Source: Sphingobium arseniciresistens (GTDB lineage Bacteria > Pseudomonadota > Alphaproteobacteria > Sphingomonadales > Sphingomonadaceae). Taken from it: DNA of 64,000 bases. Under the pieces are notes generated by a model. It was not told where the DNA came from. It did not search any database and worked only from the letters and a program-made list of their open reading frames with translations. The translations under genes and the position numbers were made by a program. This document shows positions 26,848 to 36,548 of the stretch, piece after piece (positions within the stretch are counted from its first letter, which is position 1; the number at the start of each line of letters is the position of its first letter). The stretch is taken from contig JARFNK010000018.1 in assembly GCA_029167225.1 (NCBI GenBank), positions 47,184 to 111,183 on the forward strand. The letters run 5' to 3'.

Positions 26848-28076
26848 CGTGTCGCTCCGATCGGTTCGAGCACCAGGTCGCGCGTAATGACCACGCGCAA
26901 GGGATGGCCCGGCCGGATGGTGAGCGTCGGTTGCACATTGAGCTGCCGCCGCACGATCTGCTGGCCGGTCTGGTTGATGGTGTCCTGTGTGCCTCGCCGT
27001 AATGCTCGGACAAGGTTGTCGTCACTGCCAGCGGCCAGCTCGGTCCCCATGCCGAGCAAGGTCGAAATGGCGGCGGCTTTGAGCATATTGCCCCAATGCT
27101 GGTTCACGCGGTCCTCTAGGCCCGCGAAACCGGCCGGATCGGCGCCGGGCTGGCGCTCGAGAACGATCGAGCGGCCGTCCGGCAATATCAGCCGATCCCA
27201 AGCGAGCAGCACGCGCGTCTGTCCGGCGCTGATCTCGCTGTCATATTCGCCGATCAGCCGCGCGCCCTGCGGAATGAGCAGGATGCGCCCGGTTGGGCTG
27301 TCATAGACGTTCTGCGTCACCTGGGCGGTGATCTGGCCGGGTAGATCGGAACGGACGCCAGTGATGAGCGCAGCCGGAATGATGCTGCCGGCCTGCACGA
27401 TGTTGGGCGATGCCGGCGCTGTCAGCCGTTCGACGCTGACCGTGCGCTGGTTGGACGTCTGGGCCATGAAGGTGCGCTTGGCCCCCTGGTCGCCTTGTGG
27501 GGCATCGGCCGGTGTCGCCGGTTGCGTTTCGCCGGGAACGATCTGCGGCGCTGCTGCGGCGCCGATGTCGGCGCTCGCCCGGCCGCCGCCGAGGAACAGG
27601 CTGGCGGTGCGCGCGGCGTCGCGCTCCTGGCTTGCACGCTGGCGAGCGGCTTCGGCCGCCTGCGCGCGCGGATCGGGCTGGCCCGTCCCGGCGCCCATAG
27701 GCGGGACAGGCACATTCTCGCCCCGCTGCTGCGCCGCAAGAATCGGACGGCCGAGATCGCCGGGAAGCGGCGCCCCGAGCTTGGGAACCTGGCTGTAGTC
27801 CTTCGGGCCGGACGTAATGGCCTCGGCCGCCTTACCATCGGTGCCGTAGAGTTCCTGAGCTGGCTTCTTGTCGGGAGGATTCAGCGCGTAGAGCAACGAG
27901 CCGCCGATGCCGAGGCCAGCGGCGGCGCCGAGCGCGGCGAGCGCCTTCCTCGACAGGCGCATGACGCGCGGCGGATCGCCCCGAAGCTGAAACGCGCGGG
28001 GATCGGCTGGCCCAGGTTGCGGCGTTGCCTGCGGCGCGGCAGGCTGGGCGGCGGAATTGTTGGCGGGATCGCTCAC
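26844..28076 (-). CDS. trbI: Conjugal transfer protein TrbI (VirB10)
   Basis: 410 residues. The order is a short cytoplasmic N terminus, one membrane helix (~48-65: ALAALGAAAGLGIGGSLLYA), a proline/alanine-rich linker (~70-195) and the VirB10/TrbI beta-barrel domain (QAGSIIPAALITGVRSDLPG, LIPQGARLIGEYDSEISAGQ). It spans the envelope and forms the core complex with TrbG and TrbF. It overlaps trbG by 4 bases. Confidence 0.95.
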   Translation of the reverse strand: MSDPANNSAAQPAAPQATPQPGPADPRAFQLRGDPPRVMRLSRKALAALGAAAGLGIGGSLLYALNPPDKKPAQELYGTDGKAAEAITSGPKDYSQVPKLGAPLPGDLGRPILAAQQRGENVPVPPMGAGTGQPDPRAQAAEAARQRASQERDAARTASLFLGGGRASADIGAAAAPQIVPGETQPATPADAPQGDQGAKRTFMAQTSNQRTVSVERLTAPASPNIVQAGSIIPAALITGVRSDLPGQITAQVTQNVYDSPTGRILLIPQGARLIGEYDSEISAGQTRVLLAWDRLILPDGRSIVLERQPGADPAGFAGLEDRVNQHWGNMLKAAAISTLLGMGTELAAGSDDNLVRALRRGTQDTINQTGQQIVRRQLNVQPTLTIRPGHPLRVVITRDLVLEPIGATR

Positions 28077-29089
28077 GGCCGCCCCCTGCGCGCGTCGTCG
28101 CGCAGGATGCGGACGCGCCGCTCGGTGCGGCGGTCGCCCAGGCGCAGCTCGGCGCTGGCAAACAGCCGGTCCACCGCCATGTAGCGGCCCTGCACGCGGT
28201 AATTGACCAGCTCGGCATCGCCGGCCGCGCCGGTCACGAACAGCGGCGGCATCTCGCCCTGCGAGATCTCAGCCGCAAACTCGATGAAAACCTGCCGGCC
28301 GTCATCGAACGCGCGCAGGGGCTTCCATGCCACGCGGTCGCCCTCGATGCGGTAACGGAAATTGAGGGCGGCGATGTCGAGGCCGGTGGCGACCGGCGCG
28401 GTGGATGCGGCGGCGGCGTTGGTGCCGCGCAACGCGATGAGTCGATCCTGCGGATAGGTCCAGCTCACCGACGCCATGTAGGTCGAGGGCGTCGCGCGCA
28501 GCTCCAGATGGTAGGTGCGGCGGTCGGTGTTCACGACCAGGTTCGTGGAAATGTCGGGCCGGGTGGGCTTCGCGAGGATATGCACCCGCGCCGTGGGACC
28601 GCTGCCGCTCACCGTGTCGCCAATAATCCAGCGCACCGTGTCGCCAGCCGCGACCGGCCCCACGCCCACAAGCTGCTCGCCTTCCTGCAAGGCGATGTCC
28701 GTCACCTGGCCGGGCGCGGCATAGACCTGATAGAGCGCGCCTTCGGTCCAGGGATATTGCTGGATGGCGTTCACATAGCCGTCGCGGGTGGGCTGCACGC
28801 GGGCGGCGGCGTTGGCCGCGCCGACGCGCTGGCGCGGATCGGTGGGTTCGGATGGCGGGATGCCGGCCGTGATCGGCTTCAACTGGCCGGGGAGCGGCAG
28901 GGGCTCGGGGATCGTCACCACTTCGACGGCGCGCGGCAATTCGGGGGCCGGCGTCGCGGTGATCTCGGCCGGCGGAGCGTTAAAGGCGGCAGCGGGAGGC
29001 TTCGCCGACGTTGTGGTGCAAGCGCCGAGCGCCGACGCGGAGATGAGCAAGGCCGGCACGGCGGCCTTGCGGAAGCGAGGATTTCTCAT
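28073..29089 (-). CDS. trbG: Conjugal transfer protein TrbG (VirB9)
   Basis: 338 residues. A lipoprotein-like signal ends at SALGACTTT. The VirB9/CagX domain (~120-330) contains YPWTEGALYQVYAAPGQVTD, LHIL-type strands and TNLVVNTDRRTYHLELRA. It is an outer-membrane-associated part of the mating channel. ATGA overlaps at both ends couple it to trbF and trbI. Confidence 0.95.
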   Translation of the reverse strand: MRNPRFRKAAVPALLISASALGACTTTSAKPPAAAFNAPPAEITATPAPELPRAVEVVTIPEPLPLPGQLKPITAGIPPSEPTDPRQRVGAANAAARVQPTRDGYVNAIQQYPWTEGALYQVYAAPGQVTDIALQEGEQLVGVGPVAAGDTVRWIIGDTVSGSGPTARVHILAKPTRPDISTNLVVNTDRRTYHLELRATPSTYMASVSWTYPQDRLIALRGTNAAAASTAPVATGLDIAALNFRYRIEGDRVAWKPLRAFDDGRQVFIEFAAEISQGEMPPLFVTGAAGDAELVNYRVQGRYMAVDRLFASAELRLGDRRTERRVRILRDDARRGRP

Positions 29090-29769
29090 TGGGCCAGTTC
29101 CTTCGACCAGTTGATAGCGTTGACGAACAGGCCGAGCGGGTTCTTGCGCAGCGCGTCGGGCGTGCGCGGGGTCTGCACGACAATGGTGAGGATCGCCGAC
29201 CAGCGGGTCGTCTCGGCGAGACTGCCGTCCTGATAGCGCCGCTCGGTCCAGGCGACGCGGAAGCTGTCGCCCGATGCGCGGATCACGCTCGACACGTCCA
29301 CCGCGACCTGCACCTTGCCGACCTGCGCGAAGGGGTCGTTGGTCCGCGCATAGTCGTTCAAGGCCAGCGCGCCCTTGTCGGTCGTGAAGTCATAGGCGCG
29401 CAGCCAATTTTGGCGGACGATGATGGGGTCGGCCGGGATGCTCCTGACTTGCTCGATGAAGCGAGCCAGGTGGAACGCGATCTGTGGATCGGTCGGGCGG
29501 TAGCCGGATTCGGCCGGCGCGACCGCCTGCGCCTCGCCGAGCCGATCGACCTGCACCACCCAGGGGACGATATGGCCGCGCGCGGATTGCCAGACCAGGC
29601 CGGCAGCAAGGCCGCCCGAAAGCGCCAGCGCGCCGAAGAAGGCCAGACGCCAGTTCTTCGCCTGCACGCGGGCGGAGCCCATGCGGTCATCCCAAACCTG
29701 CGCCGCGCGCTGATAGGGGGTGACGGGTTCGGGGGTCTCCCCGTAGCGGATGGTAGGGCGTCGGAACAT
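29086..29769 (-). CDS. trbF: Conjugal transfer protein TrbF (VirB8)
   Basis: 227 residues. A cytoplasmic N terminus, one membrane helix (~43-63: AFFGALALSGGLAAGLVW) and a periplasmic VirB8 domain (IAFHLARFIEQVRSIPADPI, DFTTDKGALALNDYA, WTERRYQDGSLAETTRW) are visible. It is the assembly factor of the inner membrane complex. Confidence 0.95.
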   Translation of the reverse strand: MFRRPTIRYGETPEPVTPYQRAAQVWDDRMGSARVQAKNWRLAFFGALALSGGLAAGLVWQSARGHIVPWVVQVDRLGEAQAVAPAESGYRPTDPQIAFHLARFIEQVRSIPADPIIVRQNWLRAYDFTTDKGALALNDYARTNDPFAQVGKVQVAVDVSSVIRASGDSFRVAWTERRYQDGSLAETTRWSAILTIVVQTPRTPDALRKNPLGLFVNAINWSKELAQ

Positions 29770-29775
29770 TGCGGA

Positions 29776-31083
29776 TCAATCCTTCTTGCTGAGATCGACC
29801 GACGCGCCGCCGCCACCGCCGTCGCCGCCGCGCAGCGTATGGGCGGCGACGGTGGCGCCGTGGGTCATGGTCTGGCGTTGCTTCATGGCGGCCGCCCAGG
29901 CGGGCGGGCCATCGGACGATGACGGGGGCGGCGTGGCGCCGCCGGTGATCGTGCCGCCGGTCGCGGTAACGGCGGCGCGGCCACCCGAGCGATAGCTGTC
30001 CTTCAACGAGGCAGCCGCCTTACGCAGCGGCGACATGGCGGCGCCGACCGCCGCCTTGCCGATACCGCCCGCGCCTCCCGCGACGGCCGCCGTGCCGGTC
30101 TTTCCGGCCGAACCCAGCGCATAGGCGCTGCTCGCTGCGCCCGATGCGAACGCGCTGCCCCTGGCCGCATTGCCGATGGCGCCTGCCGCCGCGCCAGCGC
30201 CGAGACGGGCTGCGGCGGCGCCTCCGACCAGCGCGCCGCCCGCGGCGAGCACGGTTCCGGCCGCGGCGCCCGCGCCGAGTGCCGGGCCGCCCGAGACGAT
30301 GCCGTTGGCGATCGACGGGCCGAAGATGGCGAGCCCAAGCAAGGTCAGCGCCGCGAGCGCGATCGCCATGACCTGCTCCATGTCGGGCTCGACCGTGACG
30401 GCCGCGTCCGTGAACTGGCTGAACAGAGTGGTGCCGATGCCGGTGATGACCGCCAGGACCAGCACCTTGATGCCGGTCGAGACGATATGGCCCAGCACGC
30501 GCTCGGCCATGAAGGCGGTCTTGTTGAAGAAGGCGAACGGCAGCAGCACGAAGCCGGTGAGCGTCACCAGCTTGAACTCGATCAGGACGATGAAGACCTG
30601 CACCGCGATGATGAAGAAGGCGAGGACGACGATCAGCCAGGCCAGGAGCAGGATCAAAATCTGAGCGAAGTTGGCGAACAGGCCGACCGGCCCCAGCAAA
30701 TCTGCGGTGGCGTCGAGCAGCGGCGCCCCGGCGTCGAGGCCGGTCGCCGCGATGCTGCCCGGCTTCATGAACTCCGCGAGGCTGAGGGCGTCACCACTCG
30801 CCTTGAGCCCCAGCCCCGCGAAGCTCTCGAACACGACGGTCGCAAGCGACTGGAAATTGCCGATGATGAACGCGAAGGTGCCGATATAGAGCGTCTTCTT
30901 CACGAGGCGCTGGATCACGTCCTCGTCGGCGCCCCAGGCCCAAAAGAGAGCCGCGATCGTCACGTCGATCGCGATCAGCGTCGAGGACAGGAAGCCAATT
31001 TCGCCGCCGAGCAGGCCGAAGCCTGAATCTATGTAGCTGGTGAAGACGTCCAGGAAGGTGTCGATGACGCCGGTGTCTTCCAT
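29776..31083 (-). CDS. trbL: Conjugal transfer protein TrbL (VirB6)
   Basis: 435 residues. It is a polytopic membrane protein with at least five helices in residues 30-260 (IAALFWAWGADEDVI, AQILILLLAWLIVVLAFFII, VLVLAVITGIGTTLFS) followed by a long Ala/Gly-rich tail (~265-435) typical of TrbL. The start at MEDTGV overlaps the trbK stop (TAATG). Forms the inner-membrane channel. Confidence 0.94.
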   Translation of the reverse strand: MEDTGVIDTFLDVFTSYIDSGFGLLGGEIGFLSSTLIAIDVTIAALFWAWGADEDVIQRLVKKTLYIGTFAFIIGNFQSLATVVFESFAGLGLKASGDALSLAEFMKPGSIAATGLDAGAPLLDATADLLGPVGLFANFAQILILLLAWLIVVLAFFIIAVQVFIVLIEFKLVTLTGFVLLPFAFFNKTAFMAERVLGHIVSTGIKVLVLAVITGIGTTLFSQFTDAAVTVEPDMEQVMAIALAALTLLGLAIFGPSIANGIVSGGPALGAGAAAGTVLAAGGALVGGAAAARLGAGAAAGAIGNAARGSAFASGAASSAYALGSAGKTGTAAVAGGAGGIGKAAVGAAMSPLRKAAASLKDSYRSGGRAAVTATGGTITGGATPPPSSSDGPPAWAAAMKQRQTMTHGATVAAHTLRGGDGGGGGASVDLSKKD

Positions 31084-31325
31084 TATCGCTCGTCCTTTCC
31101 GAAGAAGCGGCGGCGCTTCGCTTCCCAGGCCGCTTCGCATCCGCTGTCGGGCATGGTGAGCGTGCGGCATCGGCGCATGTCGGCGATGATCGGGTCCGGC
31201 GCGCTTTCACGCACAGCCGGCGGCGGCGCGGCCGGCGCGGGACGGTGAGATGCCGAGACGATCGCCACCGCCATCATCATGCCGGCCAGCGCCGCGCCGC
31301 CCGCGATTTTCAGATTGCGCGCCAT
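31083..31325 (-). CDS. trbK: Putative entry-exclusion protein TrbK-alt
   Basis: 80 residues. One N-terminal membrane helix (GGAALAGMMMAVAIVSAS), a proline-rich segment, then a conserved-looking RRCRTLTMPDSGCEAAWEAK with two cysteines. Position between trbJ and trbL and this C-terminal pattern match TrbK-alt, thought to prevent redundant transfer into cells that already hold the element. Confidence 0.82.
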   Translation of the reverse strand: MARNLKIAGGAALAGMMMAVAIVSASHRPAPAAPPPAVRESAPDPIIADMRRCRTLTMPDSGCEAAWEAKRRRFFGKDER

Positions 31326-31338
31326 CCGCCGGTTCGGG

Positions 31339-32058
31339 TCAGTCGCGGTTGCGGAAGCGGCGGAAGCGTTCGCGCGCCTCCGCCTCGACGGCCGCGTTGC
31401 GCGCCGATTCGAGCGCCTGCGCGCGGCCCTGCGCCGCGACGGCGGCGGTGAGATCGGCGAGCTGCTGCGATTGCAGGGCGAGAAGCTGGTTGCCCGCTTG
31501 TGCGGCCTGGAGCGCGCCGGTCGCCGACTGGCTGGCCGAGACCAGGCCGTCCATCGTGGTGCGGGCGCCGTCGATATTGCCGACGACGCCGGCTTGCACG
31601 CGCAGCGCGTCCTCGAATGCGCCGACGCTATCCTCCCAGCGGGCATTGGCGTTGGCGACCATCTGCGCGTGGTCGCCGGTCAGCGCCGCGCCCTTGTAGC
31701 GGTTGCCGAATACCTGCTGGATGTTCTGGACATCGTAGGCGATGCGCTGCGCTTCCCCGAGAAGCTGCTGGGTGCGCTGCACCTGTTGCTGCAACTGCTG
31801 GAGTGAGCTGAACGGCAGATTGGCGAGATTGCGGGCCTCGTTGATGAGGCTGGTCGCCTGGTGCTGGATTTGCTGAATCTGGTTGTTGATCTGCTGGAGC
31901 GACCGTGCGGCGGTCAGCACATTTTGCGCGTAATTGGTCGGGTCATAGACGATCCCGCCGAACTGCGCGTAGGCCGGCATGGGCGCGACAACTGGGGCGA
32001 TGGTCGTGGCGGCGACGGCGCCGGCCAGGATGGCGCGGCGCAGGGGAAAGCGGGTCAT
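31339..32058 (-). CDS. trbJ: Conjugal transfer protein TrbJ (VirB5)
   Basis: 239 residues. The signal peptide ends at PMPAYA, followed by a mature protein with long glutamine-rich coiled coils (LQQINNQIQQIQHQATSLIN, LQQLQQQVQRTQQLLGEAQ). It is a minor pilus component, exported. Overlaps trbE by 4 bases. Confidence 0.94.
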   Translation of the reverse strand: MTRFPLRRAILAGAVAATTIAPVVAPMPAYAQFGGIVYDPTNYAQNVLTAARSLQQINNQIQQIQHQATSLINEARNLANLPFSSLQQLQQQVQRTQQLLGEAQRIAYDVQNIQQVFGNRYKGAALTGDHAQMVANANARWEDSVGAFEDALRVQAGVVGNIDGARTTMDGLVSASQSATGALQAAQAGNQLLALQSQQLADLTAAVAAQGRAQALESARNAAVEAEARERFRRFRNRD

Positions 32059-34499
32059 AGGGGTAACTCCTGCTGCGGTTGTTCGGGATCGGGGGGAAGA
32101 AGCTCGGCGGCCCAGGCGAGCCCGCGATGCCGCAGCCATTCGGCGGCGAACGCGGCCTGGCCGTGGGCGGCGATGATGTTGGCGATGGCGAGCTGGTCGG
32201 TCTTGGCCGAGGCGGCGGTGAAGGCCAGCGCGACCTCGCCCAGCCCCAGCTCGAACAGCCGGTTGCCCCGCCGCGACTGACAGTAGTAGTCGCGCTTGGG
32301 CGTCGCCCGGCTGAGGATTTCGATCTGCCGAGCGTTGAGCCCGAAGCGTTCGTAGATGTCCGCGATCTGCGGTTCGGCGGCGCGTTCGTTGGGAAGCAGG
32401 ATGCGCGTCTGGCAGCTTTCCACGATCGCAGGCGCAACCGCGCTGTCCTTGATCTGCGCGAGCGATTGGGTGGCGAAGACGACGCTGGCGTTCTTCTTGC
32501 GCAGCGTCACAAGCCATTCCGAAAGCTGCTTGGCGAAGGCCGGGGTTTTGAGGGCAAGCCAGCCCTCGTCGATGATGATGAGCGTCGGGCTCCCATCGAG
32601 CCGGCCGGCGATACGGTGGAACAGGTAGGACAGCACGGCCGGCGCCGCGCCGCTCTCCATCAGCCCCTCGGTCTCGAACGCCTGGATCGCCGCCTCGCCC
32701 AACCGCTCGGATTCGGCGTCGAGCAGGCGCCCCCAGGGGCCGCCGACGCACCAGGGCGCAAGCGCCTGCTTGAGCTGCTGGCTCTGGAGCAGGACGGCGA
32801 GGCCCGTCAGCGTGCGCTCGGCGACCGGCGCGCTCGCGAGCGAAGTCAGCGCCGACCAGAGATGTTCCTTCGCCTGGGGATCGACCGTGACGTTTTCGGT
32901 GTCGAGAATGGCGGCCAGCCATTCGGCCGCCCAGGCACGTTCGGCCGCCTCGTCGATCCGGGCTAGGGGTTGCATGGCGACGGGCGCGTCCTCGTCGGAC
33001 AGCCCGCCGCCCAAATCCTGCCAGTCGCCGCCCATGCCGAGCGCGGCGGCGCGGATGCTACCGCCGAAGTCGAAGGCGAAGACCTGGGCGTTCTCGTAGC
33101 GGCGGAACTGCATCGCCATCAGCGCGAGCAGCACCGACTTGCCGGCGCCGGTCGGGCCGACAATGAGGGTGTGGCCGACATCGCCGACGTGAAGGGAAAA
33201 CCGGAACGGGGTCGAGCCTTCGGTCTTGCCATAGAGCAAGGGGGGCGCACCGAAATGCTCGTCCCGTTCCGGCCCCGCCCATACTGCTGACAGGGGGATC
33301 AGGTGGGCGAGATTGAGCGTGGAGATCGGCGGTTGCCGAACATTGGCGTAGGTGTGGCCGGGCAGGCTTCCCAGCCATGCCTCGATCGCGTTCATCCCCT
33401 CGGGGATGACGGTAAAGTCGCGGCCCTGGATGACCTTCTCCACCAGCCGCAGCTTCTCGGCGGCGATGGCGGGATCGCGGTCCCATACCGTCACCGTCGC
33501 GGTGACATAGGCCATGCCGGCATAATCGGCGCCCAGCTCCTGCAAGGCGGTGTCGGCGTCGGCGGCCTTGTTGGAGGCGTCGCTGTCGAGCAGCGTGGAC
33601 GCCTCGTTGGTCATCACTTCCTTGAGGATCGCCGCGACGCTCTTGCGCTTGGCGAACCACTGGCGGCGGATGCGGGTCAGCAGCTTGGTCGCATCGGTCT
33701 TGTCGAGCATGATCGCGCGGGTGGACCAGCGATAGCCGAACGCCAGGCGGTTCAATTCGTCGAGCAGGCCGGGAAAGGTGACGCTCGGGAAGCCAATGAC
33801 GGTGAGCGTGCGCAGATGATGGTCGCCCAGGCGCGGCTCCAGCCCGCCGGTCAATGGCTCGTCGGCGAGTAGCGCGTCCAAGTGCATCGGCGTCTCGGGG
33901 ACGCGCACACGCTGGCGACGGGTCGAGATCGTGCTGTGCAGATAGGTCAGCGTCTCGGCATCATCGAGCCAGCGGACTTCGGGCACGAAGCCTTCGATCA
34001 GGCCCAGAACGCGGTCGCTGCGATCGGTGAAGCCGGCCAGCAACTCCCTGGGATCGACGCCCGCGCCGGAACGGCCCTCATACAGCCAGGTTTCGGCGCG
34101 GGCGGCGTCCTCGGCCGGCGGCATCCAAAGCAGGGTCAGATAATAGGCGCTCTCGAAGTGGGCGCCTTCCTCATGGAATTGTTCTCGCCGCTCCATGTCC
34201 ACGAGCGCCGAGACGGGATCGGGAAAATCGGATTCAGGATAGTCGAGCGCGGGGGTGCGCTGCGCCTCGACGAAGATCGCCCAGCCCGAGCCGAGCCGGC
34301 GCAGCGCGTTGTTGAGCCGCGCCGTGGTGGCGACCAGCTCGGCGGGCGTGGCGCTGTCGAGATCGGGGCCGCGAAAACGCGCCGTGCGCTGGAACGAGCC
34401 GTCCTTGTTGAGCACGACGCCTTCGCCGACAAGCGCGGCCCAAGGCAGGAAGTCGGCCAGGTGCGCCGCCCTGTTGCGGTATTCGCGCAAGCTCATCAT
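32055..34499 (-). CDS. trbE: Conjugal transfer ATPase TrbE (VirB4)
   Basis: 814 residues, in the VirB4 range. Walker A VGPTGAGKSVLLAL is at about residue 450, Walker B TLIIIDEGWLAL at about 640, then FATQSLAQIKDS and the arginine-rich end. The N-terminal CagE_TrbE domain occupies ~170-390. It powers pilus assembly and substrate transfer at the inner membrane. The ATG at 34499 overlaps the trbD stop, with a second ATG right after it. Confidence 0.96.
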   Translation of the reverse strand: MMSLREYRNRAAHLADFLPWAALVGEGVVLNKDGSFQRTARFRGPDLDSATPAELVATTARLNNALRRLGSGWAIFVEAQRTPALDYPESDFPDPVSALVDMERREQFHEEGAHFESAYYLTLLWMPPAEDAARAETWLYEGRSGAGVDPRELLAGFTDRSDRVLGLIEGFVPEVRWLDDAETLTYLHSTISTRRQRVRVPETPMHLDALLADEPLTGGLEPRLGDHHLRTLTVIGFPSVTFPGLLDELNRLAFGYRWSTRAIMLDKTDATKLLTRIRRQWFAKRKSVAAILKEVMTNEASTLLDSDASNKAADADTALQELGADYAGMAYVTATVTVWDRDPAIAAEKLRLVEKVIQGRDFTVIPEGMNAIEAWLGSLPGHTYANVRQPPISTLNLAHLIPLSAVWAGPERDEHFGAPPLLYGKTEGSTPFRFSLHVGDVGHTLIVGPTGAGKSVLLALMAMQFRRYENAQVFAFDFGGSIRAAALGMGGDWQDLGGGLSDEDAPVAMQPLARIDEAAERAWAAEWLAAILDTENVTVDPQAKEHLWSALTSLASAPVAERTLTGLAVLLQSQQLKQALAPWCVGGPWGRLLDAESERLGEAAIQAFETEGLMESGAAPAVLSYLFHRIAGRLDGSPTLIIIDEGWLALKTPAFAKQLSEWLVTLRKKNASVVFATQSLAQIKDSAVAPAIVESCQTRILLPNERAAEPQIADIYERFGLNARQIEILSRATPKRDYYCQSRRGNRLFELGLGEVALAFTAASAKTDQLAIANIIAAHGQAAFAAEWLRHRGLAWAAELLPPDPEQPQQELPL

Positions 34500-34777
34500 G
34501 GCTGCATCCACGTCGGATAACGAAGGTGTCGGCGGGCTACGTCCACGAACTGCGGATCGCGCCGCGCGGCCCATACGGCGAGCACATGGCCGATCGCCCA
34601 AATCACCAGGCCAGCGATCCAGAGACGCAGGCCGAGCCCGATCGCGCCCGCCAGCGTCCCGTTGACGATGGCGAGCGAGCGCGGGGCGCCGCCGAGCAGA
34701 ATCGGCTCGGTCAGCGCCCGATGCACCGGCGCGTAATATCCCGCGATCGGCTCGGCATGATCGGCCGCGCCGGTCAT
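34496..34777 (-). CDS. trbD: Conjugal transfer protein TrbD (VirB3)
   Basis: 93 residues. VirB3-type small membrane protein: YAPVHRALTEPILLGGAPRS followed by two adjacent hydrophobic helices (LAIVNGTLAGAIGLGLRLW and LVIWAIGHVLAVWAAR). Coupled by overlaps to trbC and trbE. Confidence 0.93.
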   Translation of the reverse strand: MTGAADHAEPIAGYYAPVHRALTEPILLGGAPRSLAIVNGTLAGAIGLGLRLWIAGLVIWAIGHVLAVWAARRDPQFVDVARRHLRYPTWMQP

Positions 34778-35124
34778 ACGATCATCGCTCCGCCGCCGAA
34801 CGAGAAGAAGCTGAGGAAGAACGAGCTGGCCGCGAACGCGATGCTGAGGCCGAAGACGATCTGGATCATTCGCCGCGACCCTCCCGAGGTGTCGCCGAAG
34901 GCCAGGGTCAGGCCGGTCACGATGATGATGATGACGGCGATGATCTTGGCGACCGGCCCCTCGATGCTTTCGAGGATGCTTTGCAGCGGCGCTTCCCACG
35001 GCATCGACGATCCGGCAGCGTGCGCGGGAAGCGCGTAGAGTAGCCCGGCGGCTGTGATCCCGGCGTGGCCGAGGCGGTCGAGCATGGTTCCGCCGAGCAG
35101 GCGGCGCTTGGAGGCTTTCTTCAT
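34774..35124 (-). CDS. trbC: Conjugal transfer protein TrbC (VirB2 pilin)
   Basis: 116 residues. A long signal sequence ends at LPAHA, followed by two hydrophobic helices (IIAVIIIIVTGLTLAFGD and IQIVFGLSIAFAASSFFLSF) separated by SGGSRR. This is the VirB2/TrbC pilin pattern. In RP4 the pilin is cyclised by TraF, and a TraF homologue is encoded at 44303-44860. Confidence 0.94.
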   Translation of the reverse strand: MKKASKRRLLGGTMLDRLGHAGITAAGLLYALPAHAAGSSMPWEAPLQSILESIEGPVAKIIAVIIIIVTGLTLAFGDTSGGSRRMIQIVFGLSIAFAASSFFLSFFSFGGGAMIV

Positions 35125-36107
35125 TGGAGGTCTCCCGGTTGGGTGGTGGAAAGGGGCGCGATGCGGTAGTCGCCGGTCGCGGGATCGAGCCCGACGACGC
35201 GGGCCAGCTCGGAAAGCCGGCGGCCGTGTCCGTCGCGGACCAGCACGGCGATCAGGTCGATGGTCTCGGCGAGCAGCGCGCGGGGGACCGTCACGACGGC
35301 CTCCTGAACGAGCTGCTCCATGCGGCGGAGCGCGCCGAGCGCGGTTCCGGCGTGGATCGTGCCGACGCCGCCGGGGTGGCCGGTCCCCCAGGCTTTGATG
35401 AGGTCGAGGGCTTCCGCGCCGCGCACTTCGCCGATGGGGATGCGGTCGGGGCGTAGGCGGAGCGAGGATCGGACAAGATCGGACAGCGAGGCGACGCCAT
35501 CCTTGGTCCGCATGGCGACCAGGTTGGGCGCGGCGCATTGCAACTCGCGCGTATCTTCTATGAGAACGATGCGGTCGCTGGTCTTCGCCACCTCCGCGAG
35601 AAGGGCATTGACCAGCGTCGTCTTGCCGGCGCCGGTGCCGCCCGCGACAAGGATGTTGGCGCGCGACGCCACCGCCTCGCGCAGCGCGCCGGCCTCGGCC
35701 GGCGACATAATCCCGGCCGCCGCATAGTCGTCGAGCGTGAAGATGGCGACGGCGGGCTTGCGGATGGCGAAGGCGGGCGCCGCGACGATCGGCGGCAGCA
35801 GCCCCTCGAAGCGTTCACCGCCCTCCGGCAGCTCGGCCGAGACACGCGGGCTGCGCGCGTGAACCTCGGCGCCGACATGGTGGGCGACCAGACGCACGAT
35901 GCGCTCGCCGTCCGCCGCGCCCATCGTCATGCCGGTGTCGGAAATCCCCTCGCCGAGCCGGTCGATCCAGAGCCGGCCGTCCGGGTTCAGCATCACCTCG
36001 ATGACAGCGGGGTCATCGAGCCAGGCCGCGATCGACGGCCCCAGCGCCGTGCGCAGCATCCGTGCGCCACGGGTCGAGCTTTCGGATCGGATCGGTTGAA
36101 CGGACAA
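35121..36107 (-). CDS. trbB: Conjugal transfer ATPase TrbB (VirB11)
   Basis: 328 residues. Hexameric secretion ATPase: Walker [16 protein letters not shown], Asp box [12 protein letters not shown], Walker [21 protein letters not shown] and His box [13 protein letters not shown]. It is first gene of the trb operon, which runs trbB-C-D-E-J-K-L-F-G-I-DUF2274 with overlaps at nearly every junction. Confidence 0.96.
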   Translation of the reverse strand: MSVQPIRSESSTRGARMLRTALGPSIAAWLDDPAVIEVMLNPDGRLWIDRLGEGISDTGMTMGAADGERIVRLVAHHVGAEVHARSPRVSAELPEGGERFEGLLPPIVAAPAFAIRKPAVAIFTLDDYAAAGIMSPAEAGALREAVASRANILVAGGTGAGKTTLVNALLAEVAKTSDRIVLIEDTRELQCAAPNLVAMRTKDGVASLSDLVRSSLRLRPDRIPIGEVRGAEALDLIKAWGTGHPGGVGTIHAGTALGALRRMEQLVQEAVVTVPRALLAETIDLIAVLVRDGHGRRLSELARVVGLDPATGDYRIAPLSTTQPGDLQ

Positions 36108-36149
36108 GAAACGGCCCCTGAAATGGGCCGGGCGACAAACCGCCCGGCG

Positions 36150-36344
36150 TCAGGGACGCATCAAGAGGGACAGGAAAACGTGCGCTGCAACAGTTGCGTC
36201 GCGGCGTAGTAGAGGCGGCGGCAGATACTTACCGGGTGCGGATTGAGCCTCGCGGCCCGGGACGGCCCTGCCGCATGGGATCATCGAGTCGCGATCCACA
36301 TGGCCGCATGAGGACAGCCATATCGCGAGCGCAGCGGCCCACAT
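36150..36344 (-). CDS. Possible small lipoprotein upstream of trbB
   Basis: 64 residues starting MWAAALAIWLSSCGHVDRD, with a lipobox-like LSSC. It lies 42 bases before trbB on the same strand. No homology is recognised, and the rest is proline- and arginine-rich. It could be chance. The surrounding 36108-36548 region otherwise shows no gene. Confidence 0.25.
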   Translation of the reverse strand: MWAAALAIWLSSCGHVDRDSMIPCGRAVPGREAQSAPGKYLPPPLLRRDATVAAHVFLSLLMRP

Positions 36345-36548
36345 CAGACTCCCGAAACACGCCTGCCAATCATGTGATTTCCGTCGCAGCTAACTGTCCC
36401 GTTTCTCCATTGCCAACGGAGCATCTCGGGAAAATGCAATCGGTATCAGGTCTTGGGAAAGTCTGAGCCGCCCGGAGTGCTTTTTCGGGTTGGCCCCAGT
36501 AATAAGCACGCATGATTTGTCAGTTTCGTAGTGATCTACCGCTCGCCG